In this document: positions 29,290 to 38,457 of the stretch, piece after piece
How the letters are laid out: the number at the start of each line of letters is the position of its first letter
Position numbering within the stretch: the first letter of the stretch is position 1
Notes under the pieces: model-generated
The model's database searches: none
The model's input: only the letters and a program-made list of their open reading frames with translations
Told to the model about the DNA's origin: nothing
Program-made: the position numbers and the translations under genes
Source of the DNA: Vreelandella venusta
GTDB lineage: Bacteria > Pseudomonadota > Gammaproteobacteria > Pseudomonadales > Halomonadaceae
Direction: 5' to 3'
NCBI RefSeq assembly: GCF_007989605.1
Contig: NZ_BJUL01000005.1
Span: 205,040-269,039 of the forward strand
DNA length: 64,000 nt

Positions 29290-30360
29290 TTAGGGTTGAC
29301 TAAGCGTAGGGGCAAGGGTGCCTTTCGGTAGCTGCATGGTTAAACAGTGAAGGCTGCCATGCTGACGAATGACGCTATTACATTCGATTGGAATCAGAGT
29401 GTGTTCTGGAAAGGCAACACTCAACGCTTGTAGCGCGACCAGGTCGGCGGGATCGCCGTAAGTGGGCACCAGTACGGCATGATTGATAATTAAAAAATTC
29501 GCGTAGGTAGCTGGGAGGCGATGACCATCTTCAGGATCAAAGCATGCCTGTGGCCACGGCAAGGCGATTAATTGGTAGGGCTCGCCGTTGCGCTGACGAA
29601 ACGCCATAAGCTCTTGCTCCATTGCGTTTAGCGCTGAGTAATGAGGGTCACTTGGATCATCGCAACGCACATAGGCAATGGTAGAGGGATTGCAAAAGCG
29701 CGCAAGCGTATCAACATGACTGTCAGTATCGTCACCTTCAAGGTGCCCATTGGCTAACCATAGGACTCGATCGACGCCAAAATCTTCCGCTAACTGGGCT
29801 TCAACATCCATACGCGAGAGTGACGGATTGCGGTTGGGATTTAGTAGGCAGGCCTCAGTGGTTAGCAGCGTGCCCTCTCCGTCGGTTTCAATCGCGCCGC
29901 CTTCTAGCACCATGCTGCGTGGCGTGATGGGGCAGGCCCACACCCCGGCATTGTCCAGCCACTGAGTAAGGCGATTGTCATGCTCGGCAGGAAATTTACC
30001 GCCCCAGCCAGTAAACGTGTAATCCAGCATAAGGGGCTGCTGTGTTTCGTCCACCACGGTGATCGGCCCATGATCTCTGGCCCAAGTGTCATCCGTAGGA
30101 GCGACAATGAGCATCAGCTGTTGTGGAGCAATGCCATAGGCCTCAAACGTCGCAGCCAAACGGCGCTGAGTGGCGCTATCAGGAACGCTGATTAACACGC
30201 GCTGATAGCGTGTCGTGGCAATCACGATGCGCTCAAGTGTTGCTTCGATGCGCGATAGCAGCGGTGACCAGTCGCCGTCTGGGCGGGGCCAAGTCAGTTG
30301 CAAGCCGTCCTGGGGGGACCACTCGGGCAATAAACGGTAAGTCTTGTTAGCCAACGTCAC
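29290..30360 (-). CDS. aguA: Agmatine deiminase AguA
   Basis: 356 residues; converts agmatine to N-carbamoylputrescine and ammonia. GTG ending at 30360 is chosen because AAGAG lies six bases upstream and the following Asn-Lys-Thr-Tyr-Arg-Leu-Leu-Pro-Glu-Trp is the usual family N terminus; an ATG 28 codons further up would add an unrelated tail. Peptidyl-arginine-deiminase fold motifs are present: Asp-Thr-Trp-Ala-Arg-Asp-His-Gly-Pro near 82-90, Glu-Gly-Gly-Ala-Ile-Glu near 143-148, Gly-His-Leu-Glu-Gly-Asp-Asp-Thr-Asp-Ser-His-Val-Asp near 199-211, and the catalytic Cys in His-Gly-Ser-Leu-His-Cys-Leu-Thr near the C terminus. Confidence 0.93.
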   Translation of the reverse strand: MTLANKTYRLLPEWSPQDGLQLTWPRPDGDWSPLLSRIEATLERIVIATTRYQRVLISVPDSATQRRLAATFEAYGIAPQQLMLIVAPTDDTWARDHGPITVVDETQQPLMLDYTFTGWGGKFPAEHDNRLTQWLDNAGVWACPITPRSMVLEGGAIETDGEGTLLTTEACLLNPNRNPSLSRMDVEAQLAEDFGVDRVLWLANGHLEGDDTDSHVDTLARFCNPSTIAYVRCDDPSDPHYSALNAMEQELMAFRQRNGEPYQLIALPWPQACFDPEDGHRLPATYANFLIINHAVLVPTYGDPADLVALQALSVAFPEHTLIPIECNSVIRQHGSLHCLTMQLPKGTLAPTLSQP

Positions 30361-30386
30361 GAACGCTCTTAATAGTCGAAAAAATC

Positions 30387-30446
30387 CTTGTCCTAAAGAC
30401 AAGCAGAATGGGCGCAATTTAGGGGCTTGCTTAGCAACATGCAAGC
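30387..30446. promoter_or_regulatory. Two inverted repeats upstream of aguA
   Basis: CTTGTC-CTAAA-GACAAG (30387-30403) and GCTTGC-N10-GCAAGC (30425-30446) are perfect 6-base inverted repeats in the 199-base divergent region between aguA and the lol operon. They could be operator sites or RNA hairpins in the aguA leader. No regulator gene is next to them. Confidence 0.35.
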
Positions 30447-30559
30447 GTTACCGTGCTTGAGGGAACGCTAGGCTGACTTGTTACTCTAACGCAGCGTTCG
30501 TACATGCACCCATGCTAAAAAAACCGTACCATGGACGCTTATTACTAAGGAATGATGCC

Positions 30560-31801
30560 ATGCTTGATCGTTTGCCTTTTCTGGTGGGGCTGCGCTACGT
30601 GCGCGCTAAACGCCGGAACCACTTTATTTCGTTTATTTCGCTAACTTCAATGCTGGGATTAATGCTTGGCGTGGCAGTGCTGATTCTTGTGCTGTCGGTG
30701 ATGAATGGGTTTGATCACGAGCTGCGTACTCGAATTTTGGGCATGGTGCCTCACACTAAAATTGAGTCTCAAGCAGGGTTAGTTGAGTGGCAAGCGTTAG
30801 CAGAGCAGCTTGTTCAGCGTGAGCGAGTTATTGGTGCAGCGCCTTATGTTGAACAGCAAGGTATGTTTTCAGCGGGTGGAAGAAATCAAGGGGCTATGGT
30901 GAATGGCATCCACCCGGACTGGGAAGATCAAGTGTCGATTATTGGTGGGCATATGCGCCAGGGCCAGCTCTCTGATCTTGTGCCTGGTGAGTGGAACGTA
31001 GTGTTGGGATCTATGTTGGCACGTCGCTTGGGGGTTGGGGTCGGTGATCGCGTCACGCTACTTGTTCCAGAGGCATCGATTACACCGGCCGGGGTTTTTC
31101 CAAGGCTCAAGCGGTTTACGGTTAGCGGTATTTTTAGTGTAGGCGCTGATTTAGACGCTAATCTGGCCTATGCCAATATTGAAGATATGCAAACGTTAGC
31201 GCGCCTAGGCGATGCGGTGGGTGGCCTGCGGCTAGAGCTGGATGACCTGTTCGTGGCTGGCAGTGAAACGCAAGCGATCGTTAACGAACTTGGTGCAGGG
31301 TACCGCGGTACGGATTGGACTGCTTCCCATGGCAATCTGTTTCAAGCGATTCAGATGGAAAAGCGTATGATTGCATTGCTGTTGACGGTCATTATTGCCG
31401 TTGCCGCATTTAATATAGTATCGACGTTAGTCATGGTGGTGACCGATAAGCGAGCGGATATTGCCATTTTACGCACCATAGGGGCCACCCCACGTTCGAT
31501 CATGGGGATTTTTATCGTGCAAGGGCTGGCTATCGGCCTGATAGGTATTGCGATTGGCGTTGCTGTGGGCGTTCTTCTGGCACTGACTGTCTCTGATTTG
31601 ATCAGTTGGTTTGAAGCAACTTTCGGTATTCAGTTCTTGGATGCCGGGGTTTACTTTATTAGTGATTTGCCCTCTCAACTGCAGTGGGGTGATGTGCGTA
31701 ATATTGTCATCGCTGCCTTTGGTCTGACCTTCCTCTCGACGCTGTATCCTGCTTGGCGGGCTGCTCGGGTTCAGCCGGCCGATGTACTGCGTTATGAATA
31801 A
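30560..31801 (+). CDS. lolC: Lipoprotein-releasing ABC transporter permease (LolC/LolE/LolF family)
   Basis: 413 residues; transmembrane subunit that extracts mature lipoproteins from the inner membrane. The start is ATG 30560, nine bases after AAGGA. One membrane segment lies at about residues 22-45 with the Leu-Ser-Val-Met-Asn-Gly-Phe motif at its end, then a large periplasmic domain (about 48-265), then three membrane segments in the FtsX-type C-terminal domain with Arg-Thr-Ile-Gly-Ala-Thr-Pro near 315-321. Only one permease gene accompanies lolD here, so it could be a LolF-type subunit acting as a homodimer, or a second permease may be elsewhere. Confidence 0.9.
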   Translation: MLDRLPFLVGLRYVRAKRRNHFISFISLTSMLGLMLGVAVLILVLSVMNGFDHELRTRILGMVPHTKIESQAGLVEWQALAEQLVQRERVIGAAPYVEQQGMFSAGGRNQGAMVNGIHPDWEDQVSIIGGHMRQGQLSDLVPGEWNVVLGSMLARRLGVGVGDRVTLLVPEASITPAGVFPRLKRFTVSGIFSVGADLDANLAYANIEDMQTLARLGDAVGGLRLELDDLFVAGSETQAIVNELGAGYRGTDWTASHGNLFQAIQMEKRMIALLLTVIIAVAAFNIVSTLVMVVTDKRADIAILRTIGATPRSIMGIFIVQGLAIGLIGIAIGVAVGVLLALTVSDLISWFEATFGIQFLDAGVYFISDLPSQLQWGDVRNIVIAAFGLTFLSTLYPAWRAARVQPADVLRYE

Positions 31802-31811
31802 GGAAGCAACG

Positions 31812-32522
31812 ATGACCTCAACTACACAACGCTCAACCACAGTTATGCTGGAATGTAACAGCCTGACACGGGTATATAGCGAAGGCCCTCAAGATCTTAC
31901 CGTACTAGATCAGCTTGAGCTTCAGGTACATGCTGGAGAGCGTGTTGCCATTGTAGGCAGCTCAGGCTCGGGTAAGACAACGCTGTTAAACCTGCTGGGA
32001 GGGCTTGATCGGCCTAGCGCTGGTAGCGTCGTGATTGCTGGCGAGCCATTAGCCGGCCTTAATGAAGCGGCACTAGGTCGTTTTCGGAACCGCTATATCG
32101 GCTTTGTCTATCAGTTTCATCACTTGCTCGCTGAGTTCACTGCGCTAGAGAACGCCGCGCTGCCGTTAATTATTCGCGGCCAGTCTAAAAAGGCAGCTGA
32201 GCAGCGGGCTATGCTGTTGCTTGAGCGAGTGGGCATGAAGGCGCGAGCAGATCATAAACCGGGCGAGCTTTCGGGAGGGGAGCGTCAGCGGGTGGCCATC
32301 GCCCGTGCATTAGTGACGGACCCCCGTCTTGTGCTAATGGATGAGCCAACCGGGAACCTTGATCAGAGCACGGCCAGTACCATTTTAGCGCTGATGGATG
32401 AATTGGCTAAAGAGAGTGCCTGCGCGTTTGTTATTGTCACTCATGATGTTAGTTTGGCGGCCCACCAGGATCGGGTATTAAGGCTGGATAGCGGGCGGTT
32501 AGTTGAGCAGAATAACGTCTAA
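31812..32522 (+). CDS. lolD: Lipoprotein-releasing ABC transporter ATPase LolD
   Basis: 236 residues; ATPase of the Lol release complex. The start is ATG 31812, after AAGGAAG; upstream in-frame ATGs overlap the permease. The Walker A Gly-Ser-Ser-Gly-Ser-Gly-Lys-Thr-Thr is near residues 46-54, the LolD-type Gln-loop Tyr-Gln-Phe-His-His-Leu-Leu near 97-103, the signature Leu-Ser-Gly-Gly-Glu-Arg-Gln-Arg-Val near 151-159 and Walker B Leu-Met-Asp-Glu-Pro-Thr-Gly-Asn near 175-182. Ten bases separate it from the permease stop. Confidence 0.95.
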   Translation: MTSTTQRSTTVMLECNSLTRVYSEGPQDLTVLDQLELQVHAGERVAIVGSSGSGKTTLLNLLGGLDRPSAGSVVIAGEPLAGLNEAALGRFRNRYIGFVYQFHHLLAEFTALENAALPLIIRGQSKKAAEQRAMLLLERVGMKARADHKPGELSGGERQRVAIARALVTDPRLVLMDEPTGNLDQSTASTILALMDELAKESACAFVIVTHDVSLAAHQDRVLRLDSGRLVEQNNV

Positions 32523-32533
32523 TACCCTAGGGG

Positions 32534-33085
32534 CTAGTCGTCGAATTCTGATTCAACACAAGCTCGGCGCTGCCGTCTCTTTAGGCGGCGGCGCTTCCAA
32601 TGATGGGAAACATGCCAGCGCCAAATTAGCCGTATAACGATATTGGCAAGCATGGCTAATAGTAAGGCAGAAATTAACGATCCAAGCATTAGCGGTGGCA
32701 GAATGTCGTGCATTTGTTCTGCAATCCAGCGCGTAGAGATACGCGATGGCGCCTCTCTCACTGGTGCTTCTAACAGAAACGTGCCAATTCGATAATTAAA
32801 ATAAAAAATAACCGGCATGGTAAGTGGATTGGTAATCCACACTAATCCTACCGAAAGAGCCAGGTTGCAACGGCTAAACTTTGCCCCCAATGCTGCCACT
32901 ACCATTTGAAACGGAATGGGTAGCATGGCGCAAAAAAGCCCCACGCTGAACGCGTTTGCAACGCTTCGGCGTGTTAAAAGCCATAACCCAGGATCCGCAA
33001 TTAACGGCGCAATAAAGCGTAAAGAGCGCTGTTGCCTTAATGTGTCGGGTTTGGGCATGTAGCGCTGCAGGAAACGGCGCGGCAT
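32534..33085 (-). CDS. DUF2062 family membrane protein
   Basis: A 183-residue protein of the DUF2062 family, whose function is unknown. The Asn-Ala-Phe-Ser-Val-Gly-Leu-Phe-Cys-Ala-Met-Leu-Pro-Ile-Pro-Phe-Gln motif near residues 44-60 and Trp-Ile-Thr-Asn-Pro-Leu-Thr-Met-Pro near 83-91 are the family hallmarks. Two to three hydrophobic segments (about 45-68, 78-100 and 133-155) predict a membrane protein; both ends are very basic. It is convergent to lolD with 11 bases between the stops and divergent from comEC. A comEC neighbour of this family is also seen in pseudomonads. Confidence 0.85.
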   Translation of the reverse strand: MPRRFLQRYMPKPDTLRQQRSLRFIAPLIADPGLWLLTRRSVANAFSVGLFCAMLPIPFQMVVAALGAKFSRCNLALSVGLVWITNPLTMPVIFYFNYRIGTFLLEAPVREAPSRISTRWIAEQMHDILPPLMLGSLISALLLAMLANIVIRLIWRWHVSHHWKRRRLKRRQRRACVESEFDD

Positions 33086-33181
33086 GTCAGGTACTCTTTC
33101 AATTGGTACATCCTATTATCCATATAGCAGCGTGCTTCGGCTATGGCGTGGGTATGAATGACCCAGCACCAAGGAGGGGAT

Positions 33182-35449
33182 ATGCAATTAGGCGCTGCAC
33201 TACCTGCTGCCTTGGCAGTATTGATGGGGGCGCTAGCGGCGTGGATAAGCGGCCCCCAAGCGCACCTGCAGAGTTTGCTGCCGGGTGTGCTTGTAGTGCT
33301 GCTGTGCTTGGTTGTAAGCCGGCGTCGCCTATTAATTTGGGTAGTTATTTCAGGCTGGGTTTTTATCAGCGTGCAGCAGGAGTGGGGGTACCGCTTGCCA
33401 GCTGGGCTTAGTGGAGAAGATGTCACTCTGCAGGCTCGAGTAATCAATGTTCAAGCACAAGCTGAGTCGTCACGAGTGCGCTTGGCAGTTGAGTCTTGCC
33501 GCTCTCCCGAGGGGCTGCCCAGCTGTAGCGCACTGCGAAGCGTGCGAGTAAGTGCTTATGGCAGTCAACGCTATCTTGTTGGGGAGCGCTGGCGGATGAC
33601 GCTGCGACTTCGCCCGCCTAGCGGCTTTTCTAACCCGCATACGTTCAATTATCAGCAATGGTTATGGCGCGAAGGCATACATGCGACAGGCTATGTGCGG
33701 CAAGAACCTAAGCCTGAACGCTTGTCGGGAGCAGTGCCGACACTTCGTCAGCGAGCAATTGCGACGTTGGCTAACCAACCGCTGCAAGAGCAGACCCGGC
33801 GCTGGCTTGCGGCGCTGACGCTGGGTGATAGCGAGCAGTTGAGCCAAGATGATTGGAGCTTGCTCAACGCAACGGGTACGACGCATTTAGTGGTCATTTC
33901 TGGCTTACATGTCGGGCTGGTCGCTTCATTTGTACTGCTGTTGGCACGCTTTACTGCCAGGCTGATAACGCCAACCAATTGGCGCCTGCGTGCCTGGCCC
34001 TGGTGGTTAGCAGGAGTGGCAGCGGTGGGATACGCCATGTTAGCCGGACTAGCACCCCCTGCCATGCGCGCCATGATCATGACGCTGTTAGGCTTGTGGG
34101 TGCTTAGCGGGCGTCATGCGCCAGGGGCTTGGCAAGCTTGGTGGCTTGCTCTCGGGATAGTGTTAGTAGTTGATCCGCTTGCACTGTGGAGACCCGGCCT
34201 GTGGCTATCGTTTATTGCGGTAGGCTGGTTGATTATTATTTGGCAAGGTCGCCCCCGTCCGCAGGGCCTAAAAGGCTGGTGCTGGGCGCTATTGCGCTCT
34301 CAACTCCTTATTGCACCGTTGATGGCGGCGGCTGTGCTATTGGCATTTGGAAGAGTGGCTCCTGCGGCTCCGTTGGTTAATCTTGTTGCAGTACCATGGG
34401 TAAGCTCCGTTATGGTGCCCAGTGCGCTATTGGGGTGGTTGCTGTCGCCACTGCCTGGACTAGGGCTGTTGGTGTGGTGGTGTTTTGAGCAGGCACTGCA
34501 GATTTTTCATCAGTTACTCGTTATTGCCGTGCAATGGGCACCGCTTTTGCAGCCACCGTCAAGCTTGGTGTTTCCGCTAGCAGGTGCACTGATATTGATG
34601 TCGCTGTGTTGGGGTCTTCCCAATGTCCCTGGGTGGCTGCGTGTTGGCGCGACATTACTGCTATTAAGCTTTCCGTGGTGGTCTGCGGACGAGCAGTCTA
34701 ACCCAGGTGAGCTACATGTTATTGTTTATGATGTCGGGCAGGGCCAGCTGATTGAGTTACGTAGCGCTAACTATCGGTTGTTGTACGACACAGGACCTCG
34801 CTTTCGCAGTGGGTTTATGCCACTGCAAACTCTCTGGCCTCCAGGCCAGTCGTTCGAACACGTTATTGTCAGTCATGCCGATACCGACCATGCGGGAGGG
34901 ATTAGCGCGCTTTTAAATGACCATCAGGTAACGCAATGGTGGGTTCCCAACGGAGAGCTTCTACCAGTTGCTAGTTCGGAGTGTGCTCAAGGGCAGCGGT
35001 GGCGACGTGACGGCATTGACTATCAGATACTATGGCCCCCGAAAGGGGAAAACATGCTCTCCTCAAATGATCGCTCTTGCGTACTTCAAGTAAGCGTGGG
35101 TGGCCAGCGTTTGTTGATTACCGGTGACGTTGGTAAGGACGTTGAAAGGAGAATCTTAGCGAATATTGTGACGCCGATTAGCGTATTAGTAGCTGGGCAT
35201 CATGGCAGTAATACAAGCTCGGGTGTTCAGTTCGTTCAAGTAAGTCGTCCTCGGCATGTCATTTTTAGTGCCGGGGAAGATAATCCCTTTGCCCATCCGG
35301 CCGACGCGATAGTGCGCCGCTTTCGACAACAGCAGAGCTGCTTATGGAGTACCGCCCAGGATGGTGCGCTCGAACTCAGGCTCACCGAGACTCAGCCAAT
35401 TCAGATCATTCCCATGCGAAAGCAGCAGGGCGTTCGTAAGCGGTGTTGA
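33182..35449 (+). CDS. comEC: DNA internalization competence protein ComEC/Rec2
   Basis: 755 residues; inner-membrane channel for single-stranded DNA uptake in natural transformation. ATG 33182 follows AAGGAGG directly upstream and is preferred to the in-frame ATG eight codons earlier. An N-terminal DUF4131/OB-like region (to about 190), the competence domain with many membrane segments (about 205-495, containing Thr-Thr-His-Leu-Val-Val-Ile-Ser-Gly-Leu-His) and a C-terminal metallo-beta-lactamase domain with Ser-His-Ala-Asp-Thr-Asp-His-Ala-Gly-Gly near 564-573 are all present. The gene appears intact, so the host may be transformable. Confidence 0.93.
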   Translation: MQLGAALPAALAVLMGALAAWISGPQAHLQSLLPGVLVVLLCLVVSRRRLLIWVVISGWVFISVQQEWGYRLPAGLSGEDVTLQARVINVQAQAESSRVRLAVESCRSPEGLPSCSALRSVRVSAYGSQRYLVGERWRMTLRLRPPSGFSNPHTFNYQQWLWREGIHATGYVRQEPKPERLSGAVPTLRQRAIATLANQPLQEQTRRWLAALTLGDSEQLSQDDWSLLNATGTTHLVVISGLHVGLVASFVLLLARFTARLITPTNWRLRAWPWWLAGVAAVGYAMLAGLAPPAMRAMIMTLLGLWVLSGRHAPGAWQAWWLALGIVLVVDPLALWRPGLWLSFIAVGWLIIIWQGRPRPQGLKGWCWALLRSQLLIAPLMAAAVLLAFGRVAPAAPLVNLVAVPWVSSVMVPSALLGWLLSPLPGLGLLVWWCFEQALQIFHQLLVIAVQWAPLLQPPSSLVFPLAGALILMSLCWGLPNVPGWLRVGATLLLLSFPWWSADEQSNPGELHVIVYDVGQGQLIELRSANYRLLYDTGPRFRSGFMPLQTLWPPGQSFEHVIVSHADTDHAGGISALLNDHQVTQWWVPNGELLPVASSECAQGQRWRRDGIDYQILWPPKGENMLSSNDRSCVLQVSVGGQRLLITGDVGKDVERRILANIVTPISVLVAGHHGSNTSSGVQFVQVSRPRHVIFSAGEDNPFAHPADAIVRRFRQQQSCLWSTAQDGALELRLTETQPIQIIPMRKQQGVRKRC

Positions 35450-35505
35450 TGCGCGTCGCCATAAGGTAGAATTCTCGCAACTGCACACTATGGCCGGGAG
35501 CGCGT

Positions 35506-37242
35506 GTGACTGATTCAGGTTGGGTTCTCTACAAACGATTATTAACTTACGTCAAACCTCACTGGCGCGCATTCGCGTTAGCGATCGTTGGTTTTATCAT
35601 TTACGCCGCCTCCAGTACGGCACTAGCTGAAATGATGAAACAACTGATTGATGGCATTCAAAACCCTGATGCTGCCTTCCGTTTATTACTCCCTCTGTTT
35701 GTGGTGATTATGTTCGCTTCACGTGGGCTGGGGACATTTTTAAGCACTTACTTTATGTCTTATGTGGGACGCTATGTGATCCACACGCTGCGCTGCGATG
35801 TATTTGCGCACTTGCTACATTTGCCAGGGCGTTTCTTCGACCACCACTCCAGTGGCCATTTGGTATCTCGAGTAACGTATCACGTAGAGCAGGTCGCGGG
35901 TGCTGCCACGAAAGCGGTCACTATTATTTTACGCGAAGGTCTGTTCGTTATCGGGCTGATCGGTTATCTATTCTGGACCAATTGGATGCTAACGCTGCTA
36001 TTTCTGGGCGTAACGCCGGTGATTGCTGTTGTGGTGAGCTATGCCAGCAAACGTTTTCGGCGTATCTCTAAGCGTATTCAGCACTCCATGGGGGATGTGA
36101 CGCACGTCGCTTCTGAAGCGCTATCTGGCTACCGCGTTGTGCGTACGCATGGCGCTGAAGAGTATGAAAAACAGCGCTTTGAGCGGGTAAGTGAAGAAAA
36201 TCGTCGTCAAAGTATGAAAGAGGCGATGACGCGCGCTGTGAGTTCACCAGTGATCTTGATGCTGGTAGCGATTTCCATGGCAATTCTGGTTTGGCTTGCC
36301 ATGGCGCCTGCGCTTATGGAAAACATGACGCCGGGGGAGTTTGTTGCTTTTATTACCGCAGCAGCGCTAATGATCAAGCCAGTGCGCCAGCTCACCGAAG
36401 TGAATAGCGAGATTCAAAAGGGTATTGCGGCGGCGTCTGAGCTATTTGGCTTGCTTGATTTGACCCCTGAGCAAGATGAAGGTAAGACCACTCCACGCCA
36501 GCTAACCGGCAGCGTAGTGATTGATAATGTCAGTTTCCGCTACGCTGATGACCAGCCTAATGTATTGCACGGTATTAATATTAGTGTGGCACCAGGTGAG
36601 TTAGTGGCGATTGTTGGGCGCTCTGGTAGCGGTAAATCAACATTGGTCAGCCTGCTGCCGCGCTTTTATCGTCCTAGTGAAGGGCGCATTTTGATTGATG
36701 GGGTAAATGCCGATGATTATGCATTGGGCCCTTTGCGTCAGCAAATTGCATTAGTGTCGCAACAAGTCACGCTATTTAATGCAACCATTGCTGACAACAT
36801 TGGCTATGGCGTTACCAACCCAGACCCAGCCGCCATTGAAGCGGCCGCTCAGGCGGCTTACGCCAGTGAGTTTATTGAAAAGCTGCCTCAGGGCTATGCC
36901 ACGCTAGTGGGTGAAAACGGCGTGATGCTATCCGGTGGGCAGCGCCAGCGCCTAGCAATTGCTCGGGCAATTTTTAAAGATGCACCTATTCTTATCTTGG
37001 ATGAAGCGACATCGGCACTAGATACCGAATCCGAACGCTATATCCAGAAAGCGCTGGAGCATGTGTGTAAAGGGCGTACCACCCTGGTCATTGCCCACCG
37101 TCTATCGACGATTGAACGGGCTGACCGTATTTTGGTGATGGACCAAGGGCGCATTATTGAGCAGGGTACCCACCAAGCGTTGCTAGAAGCGGGAGGTGCC
37201 TACGCAGCGCTGCATCAGCTTCAGTTTCAGGAGAGTGAATGA
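35506..37242 (+). CDS. msbA: Lipid A export ATP-binding/permease protein MsbA
   Basis: 578 residues; homodimeric ABC flippase that moves lipid A-core across the inner membrane. It starts with GTG at 35506. Six membrane helices fill residues 15-320. The nucleotide-binding domain has Walker A Gly-Arg-Ser-Gly-Ser-Gly-Lys-Ser-Thr near 371-379, signature Leu-Ser-Gly-Gly-Gln-Arg-Gln-Arg near 476-483 and Walker B Ile-Leu-Ile-Leu-Asp-Glu-Ala-Thr-Ser near 497-505. The msbA-lpxK overlap by four bases (ATGA) is classical. Confidence 0.95.
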   Translation: MTDSGWVLYKRLLTYVKPHWRAFALAIVGFIIYAASSTALAEMMKQLIDGIQNPDAAFRLLLPLFVVIMFASRGLGTFLSTYFMSYVGRYVIHTLRCDVFAHLLHLPGRFFDHHSSGHLVSRVTYHVEQVAGAATKAVTIILREGLFVIGLIGYLFWTNWMLTLLFLGVTPVIAVVVSYASKRFRRISKRIQHSMGDVTHVASEALSGYRVVRTHGAEEYEKQRFERVSEENRRQSMKEAMTRAVSSPVILMLVAISMAILVWLAMAPALMENMTPGEFVAFITAAALMIKPVRQLTEVNSEIQKGIAAASELFGLLDLTPEQDEGKTTPRQLTGSVVIDNVSFRYADDQPNVLHGINISVAPGELVAIVGRSGSGKSTLVSLLPRFYRPSEGRILIDGVNADDYALGPLRQQIALVSQQVTLFNATIADNIGYGVTNPDPAAIEAAAQAAYASEFIEKLPQGYATLVGENGVMLSGGQRQRLAIARAIFKDAPILILDEATSALDTESERYIQKALEHVCKGRTTLVIAHRLSTIERADRILVMDQGRIIEQGTHQALLEAGGAYAALHQLQFQESE

Positions 37243-38255
37243 GCCTGGAACAACGCTGGCTTAAGGCGGCTTACCAAGGAAGCCGATGGCTGACGCCACT
37301 TTATCCGCTGGGTGCTTTATACCGTTATCTTATGGCGCGGCGTAATCGCCACTATCATTCTGGTAAAAAGCTAGTTGTTAAAGCATCCATACCCGTTATT
37401 GTGGTGGGTAATATCACCCTTGGTGGAACCGGCAAGTCGCCGTTAGTGGCGTGGCTGGTCAACTGGCTAGCAAGGCAAGGGTGGTCGCCAGGTATTATTA
37501 CCCGTGGTTACGGTGGTAAAGCATCGCACTACCCGTTATTGGTAACTGCAATCACCGAGCCCGCGCAAAGCGGCGATGAGCCATTAATGTTGGCGCAGCA
37601 AACGGGTTGCCCGGTCGTGGCTGATCCGCGTCGTCCACGTGGCGTTCAAGCCTTGGTTGATATGGGGTGCGACATTATTGTCAGTGACGATGGATTACAG
37701 CACCTGGCGTTAGGGCGTGATATTGAATTAGTCGTTGTTGATGGCGGGCGAGGGCTGGGTAATGGGCGCTGCTTACCTGCTGGGCCGCTGAGAGAATCAC
37801 CCAGAAGATTAGCTGAGGTTGATGCGGTGATTATTAATGGTGACGCGTGTCGCTCCTTGCCCATAGAAGGAGTGGCGATGCAACTAGCGCCGCTAAGCTG
37901 GCGGCGAATGCGGGATGGCCAACGCATGCCGCTTACCCCCCTACCATTTACGCTACCTGTGAATGCCGTAGCAGGCATTGGCCATCCTGAGCGTTTTTTT
38001 AATACGCTGCGCAGTCTGGGAGTGGACGGCGAAATGCGTCCGCTAGCAGATCATCAGCGCTTTGATGACCAGACTTTCCGTTTTAGTCATCAACGCCCCG
38101 TTGTAATGACCGCCAAAGACGCAGTGAAGTGCCAAGCGTTGGCGCCACCCGATAGCTGGGTGCTCGAGGTAGAAGCCGTGCTTCCGCCAGAGTTTGAACA
38201 CTGGCTGGCAGCTAAATTGTCAGCGCTTTCTGAAAAGGGATACACCAATGGATAA
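37239..38255 (+). CDS. lpxK: Tetraacyldisaccharide 4'-kinase LpxK
   Basis: 338 residues; phosphorylates the lipid A disaccharide at the 4' position at the inner membrane. The N-terminal amphipathic/hydrophobic segment is followed by the Walker A Gly-Asn-Ile-Thr-Leu-Gly-Gly-Thr-Gly-Lys-Ser-Pro near residues 57-68, Thr-Arg-Gly-Tyr-Gly near 88-92, Ser-Gly-Asp-Glu-Pro near 109-113, and Asp-Asp-Gly-Leu-Gln-His near 149-154. It overlaps the next gene by eight bases. Confidence 0.95.
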   Translation: MSLEQRWLKAAYQGSRWLTPLYPLGALYRYLMARRNRHYHSGKKLVVKASIPVIVVGNITLGGTGKSPLVAWLVNWLARQGWSPGIITRGYGGKASHYPLLVTAITEPAQSGDEPLMLAQQTGCPVVADPRRPRGVQALVDMGCDIIVSDDGLQHLALGRDIELVVVDGGRGLGNGRCLPAGPLRESPRRLAEVDAVIINGDACRSLPIEGVAMQLAPLSWRRMRDGQRMPLTPLPFTLPVNAVAGIGHPERFFNTLRSLGVDGEMRPLADHQRFDDQTFRFSHQRPVVMTAKDAVKCQALAPPDSWVLEVEAVLPPEFEHWLAAKLSALSEKGYTNG

Positions 38256-38457
38256 AGAATTACTGGCAATGCTGGTTTGCCCGCTGTGCAATGGCAAGCT
38301 CAAGTATAACCGTGAAGCCCAGGAGCTTTGCTGCCACTACGACGGTTTGGCGTACCCTATTCAAGAAGGCATCCCTGTGATGCTTCCTGAAGAAGCGCGC
38401 GCGATGGGTGCCGATGAAAAATTACCTATCTCGCCTGGCCGTACCGGAGAGGTGTAA
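38248..38457 (+). CDS. ycaR: Trm112/YcaR family small protein
   Basis: A 69-residue protein with the Trm112-like zinc-ribbon start [10 protein letters not shown] (Cys11 and Cys14 region) and the family motif [12 protein letters not shown] near 38-49. ATG 38248 inside the lpxK end is chosen since an earlier ATG only adds lpxK-overlapping codons. In yeast Trm112 activates methyltransferases; the role of the bacterial lpxK-kdsB-linked form is not known. The stop overlaps the kdsB start by one base. Confidence 0.9.
   Translation: MDKELLAMLVCPLCNGKLKYNREAQELCCHYDGLAYPIQEGIPVMLPEEARAMGADEKLPISPGRTGEV

Noticed and set aside
35446..35472. Promoter TTGATG and TAGAAT before msbA
   Set aside because: The spacer is only 15 bases, outside the usual range, so not listed as a feature.
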